Assembly (NCBI RefSeq): GCF_003184905.1
Contig: NZ_QFRU01000021.1
Coordinates: 1-64,000, forward strand
Source: Bacillus sp. CGMCC 1.16541
GTDB taxonomy: Bacteria; Bacillota; Bacilli; Bacillales; Bacillaceae_H
Length of the DNA stretch: 64,000 nucleotides
Reading direction: 5' to 3'
The notes beneath the pieces were generated by a model. It had not been told where the DNA came from and did no database searches. It saw only the letters and a program-made list of their open reading frames with translations. Below, piece after piece: positions 27,688 to 35,864 of the stretch (positions within the stretch are counted from its first letter, which is position 1; the number at the start of each line of letters is the position of its first letter). The position numbers and the translations under genes were made by a program.

Positions 27688-29121
27688 ATGGAAAGTAGGA
27701 ATGAGCTTTCAAAAACGTTAAAGCCGCATTGGGTATGGGCTATCGCTTTTGGATCGGCAATTGGATGGGGAGCCTTTGTCTTACCGACAGATTGGATTGC
27801 TGAGTCGGGTCCTATTGGGGCGATTATTGGCTATATTGTTGGTGCGTTATTAATTATGGTGATTGCGTTCAGTTACGGGTTCCTCGTTGATAAATTTCCT
27901 GTTTCGGGTGGAGAGTTTGTTTATACTTATTTAAGCCTTGGAAGAATTCATGCTTATATATGTGGATGGTTTGTGACCTTATCTTACATTTGCTCGGTTG
28001 CCTTAAATGCCACTGCTTTAATTGTTTTATTTAAATTTTTAGCTCCGCGTGTGGTAGAACAAGGGTATATGTATACCATATCGGGTTGGGATGTGTACGT
28101 TAGCCAAATCGTGTTAGTAACCGTTGCGTTAATCTTGTTTAGTTATACAAACATTCGCGGTGCAAGCCTAGCAGGGAAGGCACAATTTATCTTTTCCGTA
28201 ACGTTACTTTTAGGGGTTATTTTGATCGCACTAGGTATGACATTTCATCGAGGAACGTCTTTTTCAAATCTACAACCATCATTTAACCCTGAGATTACCC
28301 CATGTGCTTCTATCCTCATTATCGTTGCCACTGCTCCTTGGGCTTATTCTGGATTTAACAATATTGCTCAAGCATCAGAAGAATTTAAATTTTCTTCAAA
28401 AAAAGCGTTTAAATTAATGATTTTATCACTGATTAGTGGTGCAGGTGTCTATTCACTCATGGTTTATTCAACCGCCATGGGCACACCTTGGAGAGAACTC
28501 GTAAAAGGAAAACCAGCCTGGGGAACAGGAGATGTCGCCGTCGATTTATTTGGGAATGTTGGTTTAGTGGTGTTAAGTAGTGCCCTTTGTATGGGAATCT
28601 TTACAGGAATGAATGGTTTTCTTGTTTCGTCAAGTAGGATGTTACTTTCAATGGGACGAGCAGGGATTCTCCCCAAAATTTTTACAAATGTACATCCTAC
28701 CTATAACACCCCATACGTCGGGATCATCGCCGCATCTCTTATGAGTTTTCTCGCTCCATGGTTTGGAAGAGAAGTGCTCCTTTGGATAGTCGATATGACC
28801 GCAACGGGTATTGCGATTGCTTATTTGTATACATGTATTTCGGCATATAAGTTTTACAAGTGGGACCAACAGTTTCAACAGACGTTTATCGCCTTACTCG
28901 GAGTGCTCATTAGCTTAGTCTTTTTGTGTCTCCTGTTTATCCCAGCGTCACCCGCTTTTCTTTCTTTACCATCTTGGATTGCTTTTATCGCATGGATCAT
29001 TCTAGGCGCATTGTTTTATCTCATCAATGGTAAGAAGTATCGAGGAATACCGAAAGAGAAAATGAATTACTTAATTGTGGGTAAAACAAATCCAGAAGAA
29101 AATATAAAAGGTGACCAGTAA
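27688..29121 (+). CDS. APC-family amino acid permease
   Basis: ATG 27688 with AAAGGATG upstream. The 477-residue protein has about twelve transmembrane helices. The first carries the APC signature AFGSAIGWGAFVLPTDW (helix break GSAIGWG). Helix 6 carries WAYSGFNNIAQASEEF, and a cytoplasmic loop has SSSRMLLSMGRAGILPK, typical of the AGT/YfnA-like branch. It imports or exchanges an amino acid or amine. The substrate cannot be told. The C-terminus is hydrophilic. It is a single gene with its own promoter region. Confidence 0.88.
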   Translation: MESRNELSKTLKPHWVWAIAFGSAIGWGAFVLPTDWIAESGPIGAIIGYIVGALLIMVIAFSYGFLVDKFPVSGGEFVYTYLSLGRIHAYICGWFVTLSYICSVALNATALIVLFKFLAPRVVEQGYMYTISGWDVYVSQIVLVTVALILFSYTNIRGASLAGKAQFIFSVTLLLGVILIALGMTFHRGTSFSNLQPSFNPEITPCASILIIVATAPWAYSGFNNIAQASEEFKFSSKKAFKLMILSLISGAGVYSLMVYSTAMGTPWRELVKGKPAWGTGDVAVDLFGNVGLVVLSSALCMGIFTGMNGFLVSSSRMLLSMGRAGILPKIFTNVHPTYNTPYVGIIAASLMSFLAPWFGREVLLWIVDMTATGIAIAYLYTCISAYKFYKWDQQFQQTFIALLGVLISLVFLCLLFIPASPAFLSLPSWIAFIAWIILGALFYLINGKKYRGIPKEKMNYLIVGKTNPEENIKGDQ

Positions 29122-29168
29122 TAACTGAATCTCCCTACTTTTTGAATATTAAATGAAGGGGGCAGTCA

Positions 29169-29354
29169 CTTAAAAAAGAAACCATCTTAACAAAAGAAAA
29201 AAACAAAAGAGCAAATCTCGTGGTACATATCCAACCGTTAGAAGCAGAAATAAACGAGCTAGATATGTTGATGCAAGCAACCGCAATTGAATATGAAGAG
29301 CTCAATGCGTTATACGATCGAAAATTTGAATTGAATTTGGTGATGGGGTTGTGA
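29169..29354 (+). pseudogene. Small coding frame lacking a start codon
   Basis: A 62-codon frame ends at TGA 29352-29354 and reads KKETILTKEKNKRANLVVHI, then QPLEAEINELDMLMQATAIE, and YEELNALYDRKFELN, a plausible small helical protein. AAGGGGG at 29156-29162 is a good ribosome site, but the codon at the right distance is CTT (29169). A TTG start would be restored by adding one G after 29171. No family is recognised. It lies between the permease and the alarmone synthetase. Confidence 0.4.
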
Positions 29355-29482
29355 GGGATAAGAAATTTGCATAGGGTGCCTATCCTTTCGTAAAATTACG
29401 CATGTACAACGTCTTATTTGTTTTACAATCAAAACAGCGATATACTGTTTCCAATAAGCGTGACAGCAAAGGAGTACGAAAC

Positions 29483-30202
29483 GTGAAAGACATCAACTTT
29501 ACAGAATTACACACAAACTTAAATCGATTTCGATTGTCGTATAAATTTGCATTAGAAGAAATGCATACGAAAATTAATATTTTACGAGAAGAGTTTCATG
29601 TAATCCATGAATACAACCCAATTGAGCACATTTCAACGCGTCTCAAATCACCTGAAAGCATTTTGAAAAAAGTGTCTAAAAAGGGTATTAAACTGTCGTT
29701 AGATGAGATGAGAGAAAATATTCGAGACATTGCGGGGTTACGCATTACATGTTCATTTATTGAAGACATTTACAAAGTATCGGATTTGATTCAATCACAA
29801 GATGATATTACCGTTGTAGAAGTAAAAGACTATATTACCAACCCAAAGCCAAATGGTTACCAAAGCCTTCATTTAGTCGTAAAGGTGCCAATTTTCTTAT
29901 CAGATGGTGTGGAGTCCGTGTATGTCGAAATTCAAATTCGCACCATTGCGATGGATTTCTGGGCAAGCCTTGAGCACAAAATTTACTATAAATACAACAA
30001 AAACATTCCTGCTCATATTCAAGATGGACTAAAAGAAGCCGCTACGCAAGCAGCTATGTTAGACCGTAAAATGGAGCAGATTAATCACGAAGTTAACATT
30101 TTAAAACAGCAAGATGAAAAGCCAAAAGACTTTATGACACCAGAAGACGTATATCAATTTCTCAAAAAACTTTCTCAAACAGAAGGAAAAGTAACAGAAT
30201 AA
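29483..30202 (+). CDS. Small alarmone synthetase, (p)ppGpp (YwaC/YjbM type)
   Basis: GTG 29483 with AAAGGAG at 29468-29474 is the start; sequence upstream to 29402 lacks a ribosome site. The 239-residue protein has only the RelA_SpoT synthetase domain: DIAGLRITCSF (GTP site), NPKPNGYQSLHLVVKV, and EIQIRTIAMDFWASLEHKI. There is no hydrolase or regulatory (TGS/ACT) domain, so it makes ppGpp but does not degrade it. Similarity fits the YwaC (RelP) and YjbM (RelQ) synthetases of Bacillus, about 30 residues longer at the C-terminus. It is a single transcription unit. Confidence 0.9.
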   Translation: MKDINFTELHTNLNRFRLSYKFALEEMHTKINILREEFHVIHEYNPIEHISTRLKSPESILKKVSKKGIKLSLDEMRENIRDIAGLRITCSFIEDIYKVSDLIQSQDDITVVEVKDYITNPKPNGYQSLHLVVKVPIFLSDGVESVYVEIQIRTIAMDFWASLEHKIYYKYNKNIPAHIQDGLKEAATQAAMLDRKMEQINHEVNILKQQDEKPKDFMTPEDVYQFLKKLSQTEGKVTE

Positions 30203-30406
30203 GAAGATGGTGAACGAACAGAAGTACGAAAGCCTTGGTAATGAGTCTATAGGTAAATATTAAGGGATAAGAAAATGGAGAAACAAGGCGGTGGCTTTGT
30301 TTCTTTTTATGAATTCAGGTATAAATCACATATACGATCGGCCTGAAATAAAATCATACGATAGTTTTTGTGGTTAATAATGGAACTTTAATTATCCAAA
30401 TAAAGG

Positions 30407-30552
30407 ATATAATAGGATCTTCTGTTATTAACATAATTTAAAAGGAGTAGTTGGAAATGGATGGTGGAGTGGTTTTAAATAACAGTGTTCATGCTGAACA
30501 TCAAGCGCAGGGAGAATCAAGGTTTAGGCCTTGGTTCTCCCTGTTTATTTAG
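30407..30552 (+). other. Candidate short transcript with a 31-aa peptide
   Basis: Inside a 500-nt gap: TATAAT at 30408-30413, AAAAGGAG at about 30440-30447, and ATG 30457 opening 31 codons (MDGGVVLNNSVHAEH ... WFSLFI, TAG 30550-30552). The 3' part of the frame is a hairpin, CAGGGAGAA (30508-30516) with TTCTCCCTG (30535-30543) and inner CAAGG/CCTTG, followed by TTTATTT. Promoter, ribosome site and terminator within 140 nt suggest a small RNA or peptide gene. I recognise no family. Confidence 0.4.
30508..30550 (+). terminator. Hairpin terminator in the short transcript
   Basis: Nine-bp outer stem CAGGGAGAA/TTCTCCCTG plus five-bp inner stem CAAGG/CCTTG with a T-rich tail. Confidence 0.65.
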
Positions 30553-30709
30553 AGAAGAATATGATTGGTTAACCTTGTTCTTTTTCTCCTTATTTTATGA
30601 TACACTTGTCGAAAAAAAGAGTGTTTACACATAGAATAACTTTCATCAAGACGACCTATGCGAATTCACTAATTTTTTATGACAATCTTCTCAGAAAGGT
30701 GAATGAGCA

Positions 30710-30964
30710 TTGATTTGGTTGCTTATATCTCTATTATTACTTTTCGTTAGTTTACTAGTAGGTTCTGCTCTTATTCCACTTTTTACCTTAATTGTTTCTT
30801 TCCTTTTAACGAAAGAAATGTATGTAGATGATCCGAATTTAGATACATATTTATTCGTGATGATTATTAGTGGCATTCTCTTCTTTGATAATCTCTTTAC
30901 GAAGGCATTTCACGGAGCTGTAGCAGCTTTAGTCCATTCTTTCTTCGGAAAGTCAAATGAATAA
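30710..30964 (+). CDS. Small membrane protein, 84 aa
   Basis: TTG 30710 with AAAGGTGA 7 nt upstream. The protein has two or three hydrophobic helices (2-22, 24-34 and 45-62) with a short DDPNLD loop between. I do not recognise the family. It stands alone between the short transcript and an inverted repeat. Confidence 0.6.
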   Translation: MIWLLISLLLLFVSLLVGSALIPLFTLIVSFLLTKEMYVDDPNLDTYLFVMIISGILFFDNLFTKAFHGAVAALVHSFFGKSNE

Positions 30965-31050
30965 CGTTGAGATACATACTGACTATGTAATGAAAGTCTA
31001 AAAAACTGAGCGACAAGAGGTGAAGAACATCACTATTTGGCTCGGACTGT

Positions 31051-31110
31051 AACAGCCCTTGCCTATCAAATCCATTGCTGGAGTGCATGGATAGATGGGT
31101 AAGGGCTGTT
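31051..31110. repeat. Inverted repeat, probable two-way transcription stop
   Basis: AACAGCCCTT (31051-31060) and AAGGGCTGTT (31101-31110) are perfect reverse complements. A second stem, CCATTGC/GCATGG-like, lies inside. It lies between two convergent genes but has only a short T-run. Confidence 0.55.
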
Positions 31111-31197
31111 GTATGTGAATTTATCCTTTATTGTCTTCTCTTTTGTTATAGGAGACTAGACTCCTACCTTTTCATCAAATGACATATAAACATTAGC

Positions 31198-32751
31198 TTA
31201 TTTCTTCTTCCTCCCCACCTGCAAATAAATACTTCCATCAACAGGAATATAAGAAGCTTTGACGGTTCTGCCGTTTGCCATGAATGTTTCAGGAATGTCG
31301 TTTTTGTTAAAATAGTTCCACACACGATCCACATCTTTTTCAAAGTAAAGCTTAAATAACTCTTTTGTAATAATCGGCACGCGATAAGATTGTTTTAATG
31401 ACGAATCTTCCCATCCTAAAAACTTAAAATTGACTTCGATTGGATGATCTTTAGATTCCATCATGACGTGAATAATTTTAGGATATCCGTAGATATCATA
31501 CGCACTTCCGTTATTTGAAAATCCAAGTTCTCGCTCCAAAATACCATAGTTGACGGCAGGATCAGGACTCCACGATGACTGCAGTTGTGGTGCGCGCCAC
31601 CCATCAGGATATAAATTCCCGGTTGGTGGAATCATTGGTTGTTTATAAATTTTTAAGTGCGCTACTCCGTGAGAAAGATATGCTTCTACTTTGCGTCCGT
31701 TCGCCGTAAACGTTTCTGGGACAGTTAATGTGTTAAAAGATTGATAGACTTTGTCCGCATCTTTTTCAAAGAAATAGTGAAACAACTGCTTTCCGATAAC
31801 ACGAACGCGGTATGCATAAGGGCTTTTCTCGTTCCACCAATCATTGATTCGTACTTCGACCTCAACAGTAGATGGATCATATGGATTGCGGTATACATCG
31901 ATTGCTCTTGGGTTATCAGGTGTTTTCCATGTCGATGTGCCGACAGAATTACCTGATAAACTCACAAATCCTAGTTCTTCTTCAATTATATTTTGTGTCG
32001 TGTAAGAGCCAGAATTCTTCCAAGCTGAACGCAATATAGGTGCTTTCCAGCCATCAGGATAAACCCCATTAACAGGTGTTGGCATAACAGGTGCAGGTGG
32101 TTTTGGCTTCACGACAGGAATGTCTCTAAATTTTTCGTTTAAAACTCTTGCTAGCATGACAGAGAACTGAACACGCGTGAGCTTATCATTGCCACCGAAT
32201 CGACCATCTTCATAACCGGTTGTAATGTGGTGCTTCGCTAACGCTTGAATATAGGAATACGCCCAGTGACTAGAGGTAACATCTTTAAATGTTTTTGTTG
32301 ATACGCCAGCTAATTTAAACGCATTTGCTAAAATCTTTGCCATTTGTGCTCGCGTTAAAGTACCATTCGGATCAAAAAATGGTTGTCCATTTTCATTCGT
32401 TTTTCCGCTAATAATTCCTAATTGTACCGCTGCGGCAACGTCTAAATAGCCATCATCATTTTCCGTTACATCAGGAAACAAAGGACCTGTTACTTCAATG
32501 GAATAGTCTCCTTCATAAGCATTCATAATCATTTGAACAGCTTCCATGCGCGTGATTGGTTTTCCTGGTTGAAACGTATCAGTGGATAAACCATCTAACA
32601 CCCCGCTGTGATACAAAAATTCAATTTCATCGGATGCCCAATGAGTTTGGGTTACATCTGAATAGATTACTTGTGCATGAGTGGTGGGTGAAAGCGTCAA
32701 GTGACCCGTCACAAGAGACGCCGTCAACAAAATGGTTGGCCATTTCTTCAT
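31198..32751 (-). CDS. SLH-domain surface protein with two tandem C-terminal modules
   Basis: ATG 32751 (MKKWPTILLTASLVTG) with AGAGGAGAG upstream; the signal peptide ends THAQ. Three SLH domains occupy about 30-85, 90-150 and 152-205. After a Pro-rich linker (PVVKPKPPAPVMPTP) come two copies of a module of about 130 residues, starting YPDGWKAPILRSAW and YPDGWRAPQLQSSW. Each contains LFHYFFEKDADKVY / LFKLYFEKDVDRVW and PETFTANGRKV / PETFMANGRTV. The module is unknown to me. The protein is bound to the cell wall through SLH. It is a single gene. Confidence 0.88.
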   Translation of the reverse strand: MKKWPTILLTASLVTGHLTLSPTTHAQVIYSDVTQTHWASDEIEFLYHSGVLDGLSTDTFQPGKPITRMEAVQMIMNAYEGDYSIEVTGPLFPDVTENDDGYLDVAAAVQLGIISGKTNENGQPFFDPNGTLTRAQMAKILANAFKLAGVSTKTFKDVTSSHWAYSYIQALAKHHITTGYEDGRFGGNDKLTRVQFSVMLARVLNEKFRDIPVVKPKPPAPVMPTPVNGVYPDGWKAPILRSAWKNSGSYTTQNIIEEELGFVSLSGNSVGTSTWKTPDNPRAIDVYRNPYDPSTVEVEVRINDWWNEKSPYAYRVRVIGKQLFHYFFEKDADKVYQSFNTLTVPETFTANGRKVEAYLSHGVAHLKIYKQPMIPPTGNLYPDGWRAPQLQSSWSPDPAVNYGILERELGFSNNGSAYDIYGYPKIIHVMMESKDHPIEVNFKFLGWEDSSLKQSYRVPIITKELFKLYFEKDVDRVWNYFNKNDIPETFMANGRTVKASYIPVDGSIYLQVGRKKK

Positions 32752-32993
32752 TTTTTCTCTCCTCTTAAAAGACAATTGAACGCTAGCTGTCTTTCTCTCG
32801 TGTTTTTGTGACTTATTTCCTATTAGAAGGTATCGTCTTCTTTTTCTTTTTGTTTAGCAACATTTTCCTTAAGGCAGTGTTCACTTAACACATGAGCCTT
32901 CCAAGCATATGATTGAAATGAAGAATGGTATGAAACCTTTATATGGTTCATCCGTAAAACATAGTAAATATAGAAGGAAAAAGGAGTTCATGT

Positions 32994-33170
32994 ATGAACG
33001 TTGATCGAAAAAAGTATTTACTCATTATGCCACCATTTCTCATCATTGCCGTGTTGCTGTTTCTATTTCTTCCTACAGACAAGAAAGGGTTTTCTACCTT
33101 TGCAATTGTAGGAGCGTGGGTGATTTACTTCTTGTGGAAATACCTTGAAAATAAAAAGAAAGATGAATGA
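32994..33170 (+). CDS. Small two-helix membrane protein, 58 aa
   Basis: ATG 32994 with AAGGAG at 32981-32986. The protein has a basic start (MNVDRKKYL), one hydrophobic helix (LIMPPFLIIAVLLFLFL), a short DKKG turn, a second helix (AIVGAWVIYFLWKYL) and a basic tail. Both termini would be cytoplasmic. No family is recognised. It precedes the EcsC gene by 60 nt in the same direction. Confidence 0.65.
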   Translation: MNVDRKKYLLIMPPFLIIAVLLFLFLPTDKKGFSTFAIVGAWVIYFLWKYLENKKKDE

Positions 33171-33230
33171 CTGTAACGTAAGTTCTTTCACATCATACAT
33201 AAACCAATAAAATAAGATAGGTGACAAAAC

Positions 33231-34061
33231 GTGGAAACGAAAGACTATTTATTAACAGAGCTACAAGAGATTGAGAACTGGGAAAAAGATCAAAAAGGTG
33301 TGTGGTTTTGGGAGAAGATCACACGCTTGCCGTTTCGCATGCTCGATAAAGTGACACCGAAGTTTATTCAAAAGAAAATTGGTATGTTATTAGATGAGCT
33401 TGGAAATTACATTCAAAACGGTGGGCAGTATTTATCAAGTGAGAAATCTGTGCTGCAGTTTTTCGAAAAAAAGACAGGCATATCAACTCTTGATTTAGCA
33501 GATGTTCAGCAAGCCCCACTTGAAGACATGAAAAAAGCTTCCTTGGAATTAACGAAAAATCGTAAAAACGCCGCCACCGTTCAAGGAGCTAGCACCGGAA
33601 TTGGTGGGATTTTCACGCTTGCGATTGATATTCCAGCAATTTTAGCCATTTCGTTAAAAACCCTTCAGGAGATTGCTATTCTTCACGGGTATGATCCGAA
33701 AGATAAAAATGAGCGTGTCTTTATCTTAAAATGTCTACAGTTCTCTACAGCGGATGTGGTTGGAAAAGAGGCGATTTTAAATGAAATTGCTGATTTTCAT
33801 AATGAAGAACGAAAATCAACAGAAGTCATTTCACAATTGCAAGGTTGGAGAGAAGTCACGTTAACATTCACAGAATCATTCGGGTGGAAAAAGTTATTCC
33901 AAATGGTTCCTGTTGCGGGTATTCTGTTTGGTGCATTTGCGAACCGTTCGATGATTAATGATCTTGCAGAAACAGGAACGATGTTGTATCAAAAAAGACG
34001 GATTATGGAGAGATTAGTGATTGTATCTGACCCTCAAAGTAACAAGGAGCAAGGAATGTGA
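33231..34061 (+). CDS. EcsC family protein
   Basis: GTG 33231 with AGGTGA 6 nt upstream. The 276-residue protein carries the EcsC region from about residue 100 on: GASTGIGGIFTLAIDIPAIL, TLQEIAILHGYDPKD and the C-terminal VPVAGILFGAFANRSMI. These stretches are hydrophobic and probably membrane-associated. EcsC proteins were named from the ecs ABC transporter locus, but this one is not next to ecsAB, and its role is unknown. The following membrane-protein gene overlaps it by 4 nt. Confidence 0.9.
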   Translation: METKDYLLTELQEIENWEKDQKGVWFWEKITRLPFRMLDKVTPKFIQKKIGMLLDELGNYIQNGGQYLSSEKSVLQFFEKKTGISTLDLADVQQAPLEDMKKASLELTKNRKNAATVQGASTGIGGIFTLAIDIPAILAISLKTLQEIAILHGYDPKDKNERVFILKCLQFSTADVVGKEAILNEIADFHNEERKSTEVISQLQGWREVTLTFTESFGWKKLFQMVPVAGILFGAFANRSMINDLAETGTMLYQKRRIMERLVIVSDPQSNKEQGM

Positions 34062-34453
34062 TAGCCGATTTTCTCTATAGTATGGGAGTTCGAGGATTAG
34101 ACGACCTTCCCATTACGATTGGACTCCTTATCATCGTTCCATGGAACTTCGTATTATGCATCATTCACTTCTTTAAAGAAGGAAACGAAGGCAATCTTTT
34201 CGTCCGATTACTCGCATTTCTTATGTTTGTGTTGATGTACGGAAAACAAGCTTTTATGTCACTATTAGGATTTTATCTCTTAGGTGTAGGTCTCTTCATC
34301 TTTTCAACTGAATCCATCATAAGTTGGATTTTCGCAGCTGCGTTCATGGCTTGTGGGGGTGGAGTCATTTATCAAAGTTATCCTCGATACATTGAGATAG
34401 GTAACGAGAAGAAGAAATCATCGAAAAAAGCACATAAGAAGAGAGTGAATTAA
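34058..34453 (+). CDS. Membrane protein cotranslated with EcsC
   Basis: GTG 34058 overlaps the EcsC stop (GTGATAG), with AAGGAGCAAGG upstream, so translation is coupled. The 131-residue protein has about four hydrophobic helices (20-38, 50-65, 68-87 and 90-110) and a very basic C-terminus (EKKKSSKKAHKKRVN). No family is recognised. A shared function with EcsC in the membrane is inferred from the overlap. Confidence 0.65.
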   Translation: MIADFLYSMGVRGLDDLPITIGLLIIVPWNFVLCIIHFFKEGNEGNLFVRLLAFLMFVLMYGKQAFMSLLGFYLLGVGLFIFSTESIISWIFAAAFMACGGGVIYQSYPRYIEIGNEKKKSSKKAHKKRVN

Positions 34454-34775
34454 AGAGGGTGGGACATAACGAAATGATTCCTTCTCAAAAACGAACAATA
34501 CCGTTTCTATCATCGTTATGTTACAACAACAAGTTCGTTCCATTTCGCTCCAGCCACTCGCTTTCCGCGGAGAGGACCCTGAGTCTCCTCGTTTCCTGCG
34601 GGGACTCAGTCTTTCCTCTATTTCCCGCAGGAGTCGAGTGTCCTACGCTCCATTCCACTATTCTTTTAAACTCGTCTTTCAAACTGGGGAATATCCGAAC
34701 TATAAAGAGTATATAACTCAAAATTGTTCGAATATATTATCAACTGAAACACTTATGTCCCAACCTCTTTTGTTA
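34454..34775. repeat. Interspersed Bacillaceae-type repeat element
   Basis: Bounded by AGAGGGTGGGACATAA (34454-34469) and its near-perfect reverse complement TTATGTCCCAACCTCT (34754-34769), with T-rich sequence after. Inside are palindrome-rich GC stretches (CACTCGCTTTCCGCGG, CCTGCGGGGACTCAG, TTTCCCGCAGGAGTCGAGTG), a set of motifs I know from non-coding repeats scattered in Bacillus-group genomes. It encodes no convincing protein. It may fold as one long hairpin and stop transcription of the EcsC operon. Confidence 0.6.
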
Positions 34776-35102
34776 TAACTTGGACGCCAAACGGATGCCA
34801 TATTTTCATTAAACTCTTCTTCTAGAAACCACATAGGCAAAAAAACCTACATAAATTTTAATCGAAAATAAATAGATTTCATCATTCTGACATTTTTTAA
34901 CTATGTTATAGTTGAAAAGATTGATAATTTATTTTATTTATCAGTACGTTTCTTCCTTGAAAAAATGGGTTTTTATATAGTGATGAAGATCTAGTGAGAG
35001 GATAAGCGCATTTTATGTAGAAAAATAGTATAAATGATTTTTTGTAAAGATAAATAAGTCATAGATATAGAGAAGCGAACGTGTACAGAGGGGGATAGGG
35101 CG
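34776..35102 (+). other. AT-rich leader region of the LXG operon
   Basis: About 330 nt without a gene. It should contain the promoter of the LXG module; I cannot choose between several TATAAT-like hexamers. GAGGGGG at about 35088-35094 is the ribosome site of the first gene. Confidence 0.4.
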
Positions 35103-35447
35103 TTGTCTTTATTTCATTATTATGGACTCTTAAAAGAGAAACAAGAACAGCTTGATCGACTACAGAATTGTCACAATCAGCTTCAAGGAATCAAGCAAGA
35201 ATTTTGGAGCTTTCGAAGGTCAATTACTACGCCAGAATTATCATCAGCTACGTGGCAAGGGTCGCTTGCGGAGCGGTTTCAAGATATTCGATCGGATGGG
35301 ATTTTTCACTTCTATCAAGATCTTGAATCAAACCAACTTGCTCATATTTTATCAATTATTATTAATAAGGTGCAACGATTACAGAACGAAATTGAATCGA
35401 TTCAGCAGATTATTCATTCACTCGAACTGCAATTGTTAGAAGAGTGA
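35103..35447 (+). CDS. YwqH-like (DUF5082) small helical protein of an LXG module
   Basis: TTG 35103 with GAGGGGG 8 nt upstream. The 114-residue protein is almost entirely helical and coiled coil (LLKEKQEQLDRLQNCHNQLQ; the C-terminal NEIESIQQIIHSLELQL), with WQGSLAERFQDI in the middle, a W-x-G turn as in WXG100-type proteins. Together with the next two genes it matches the ywqH-ywqI-ywqJ order of Bacillus LXG toxin loci. It is probably a partner needed to target the LXG effector to the type VII (Yuk/Ess) secretion system. Confidence 0.7.
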   Translation: MSLFHYYGLLKEKQEQLDRLQNCHNQLQGIKQEFWSFRRSITTPELSSATWQGSLAERFQDIRSDGIFHFYQDLESNQLAHILSIIINKVQRLQNEIESIQQIIHSLELQLLEE

Positions 35448-35561
35448 GCTGGTTATCAGATAACCTTTTCACATTTTTATCGAACATCAAATCCTTAGAT
35501 TGTTGGTGTTTCCGTTTATAACATGTTTTGTAAAACGAAAAAACCTAATAGTAAAGTAGTG

Positions 35562-35864
35562 ATGAGTATGAAAGAGATAAAATTAACATTTAATGACATT
35601 GAACAAGTTGTAAAGGGGATGGAGACTGCTTCATCTGCTTTTGAGCCCCAATTGCCAAAGGATGTCGTGAAAAATAATCAGTTAGATGTTGTCGAGGAAA
35701 TGGAACAGATTAACGCGTTGCTTGAAAAGGTGATGGTAAGCTACAAAGCGATTTTGGCTCAAAATGAACGAATGCTTAGACATTCTGTAGAAGCAATGAA
35801 AACAGCGGATGAGTCCTTAAAAACCTCCATGTCGTTAAAAGGTGTTGCGGAGGTAGAGAAATGA
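35562..35864 (+). CDS. YwqI-like (DUF5344) small helical protein
   Basis: I use ATG 35562; ATG 35568 is equally possible. The 100-residue product starts MSMKEIKLTFNDIEQVVKGM and is helical, as in the DUF5344 family that accompanies LXG toxins. It overlaps the LXG gene by 4 nt (ATGA), showing coupled translation. Probably an export chaperone or partner of the LXG N-terminal domain. Confidence 0.68.
   Translation: MSMKEIKLTFNDIEQVVKGMETASSAFEPQLPKDVVKNNQLDVVEEMEQINALLEKVMVSYKAILAQNERMLRHSVEAMKTADESLKTSMSLKGVAEVEK

Noticed and set aside
34518-34778. Open frames inside the interspersed repeat
   Set aside because: They arise from the repeat's palindromic GC-rich sequence; none has a ribosome site.
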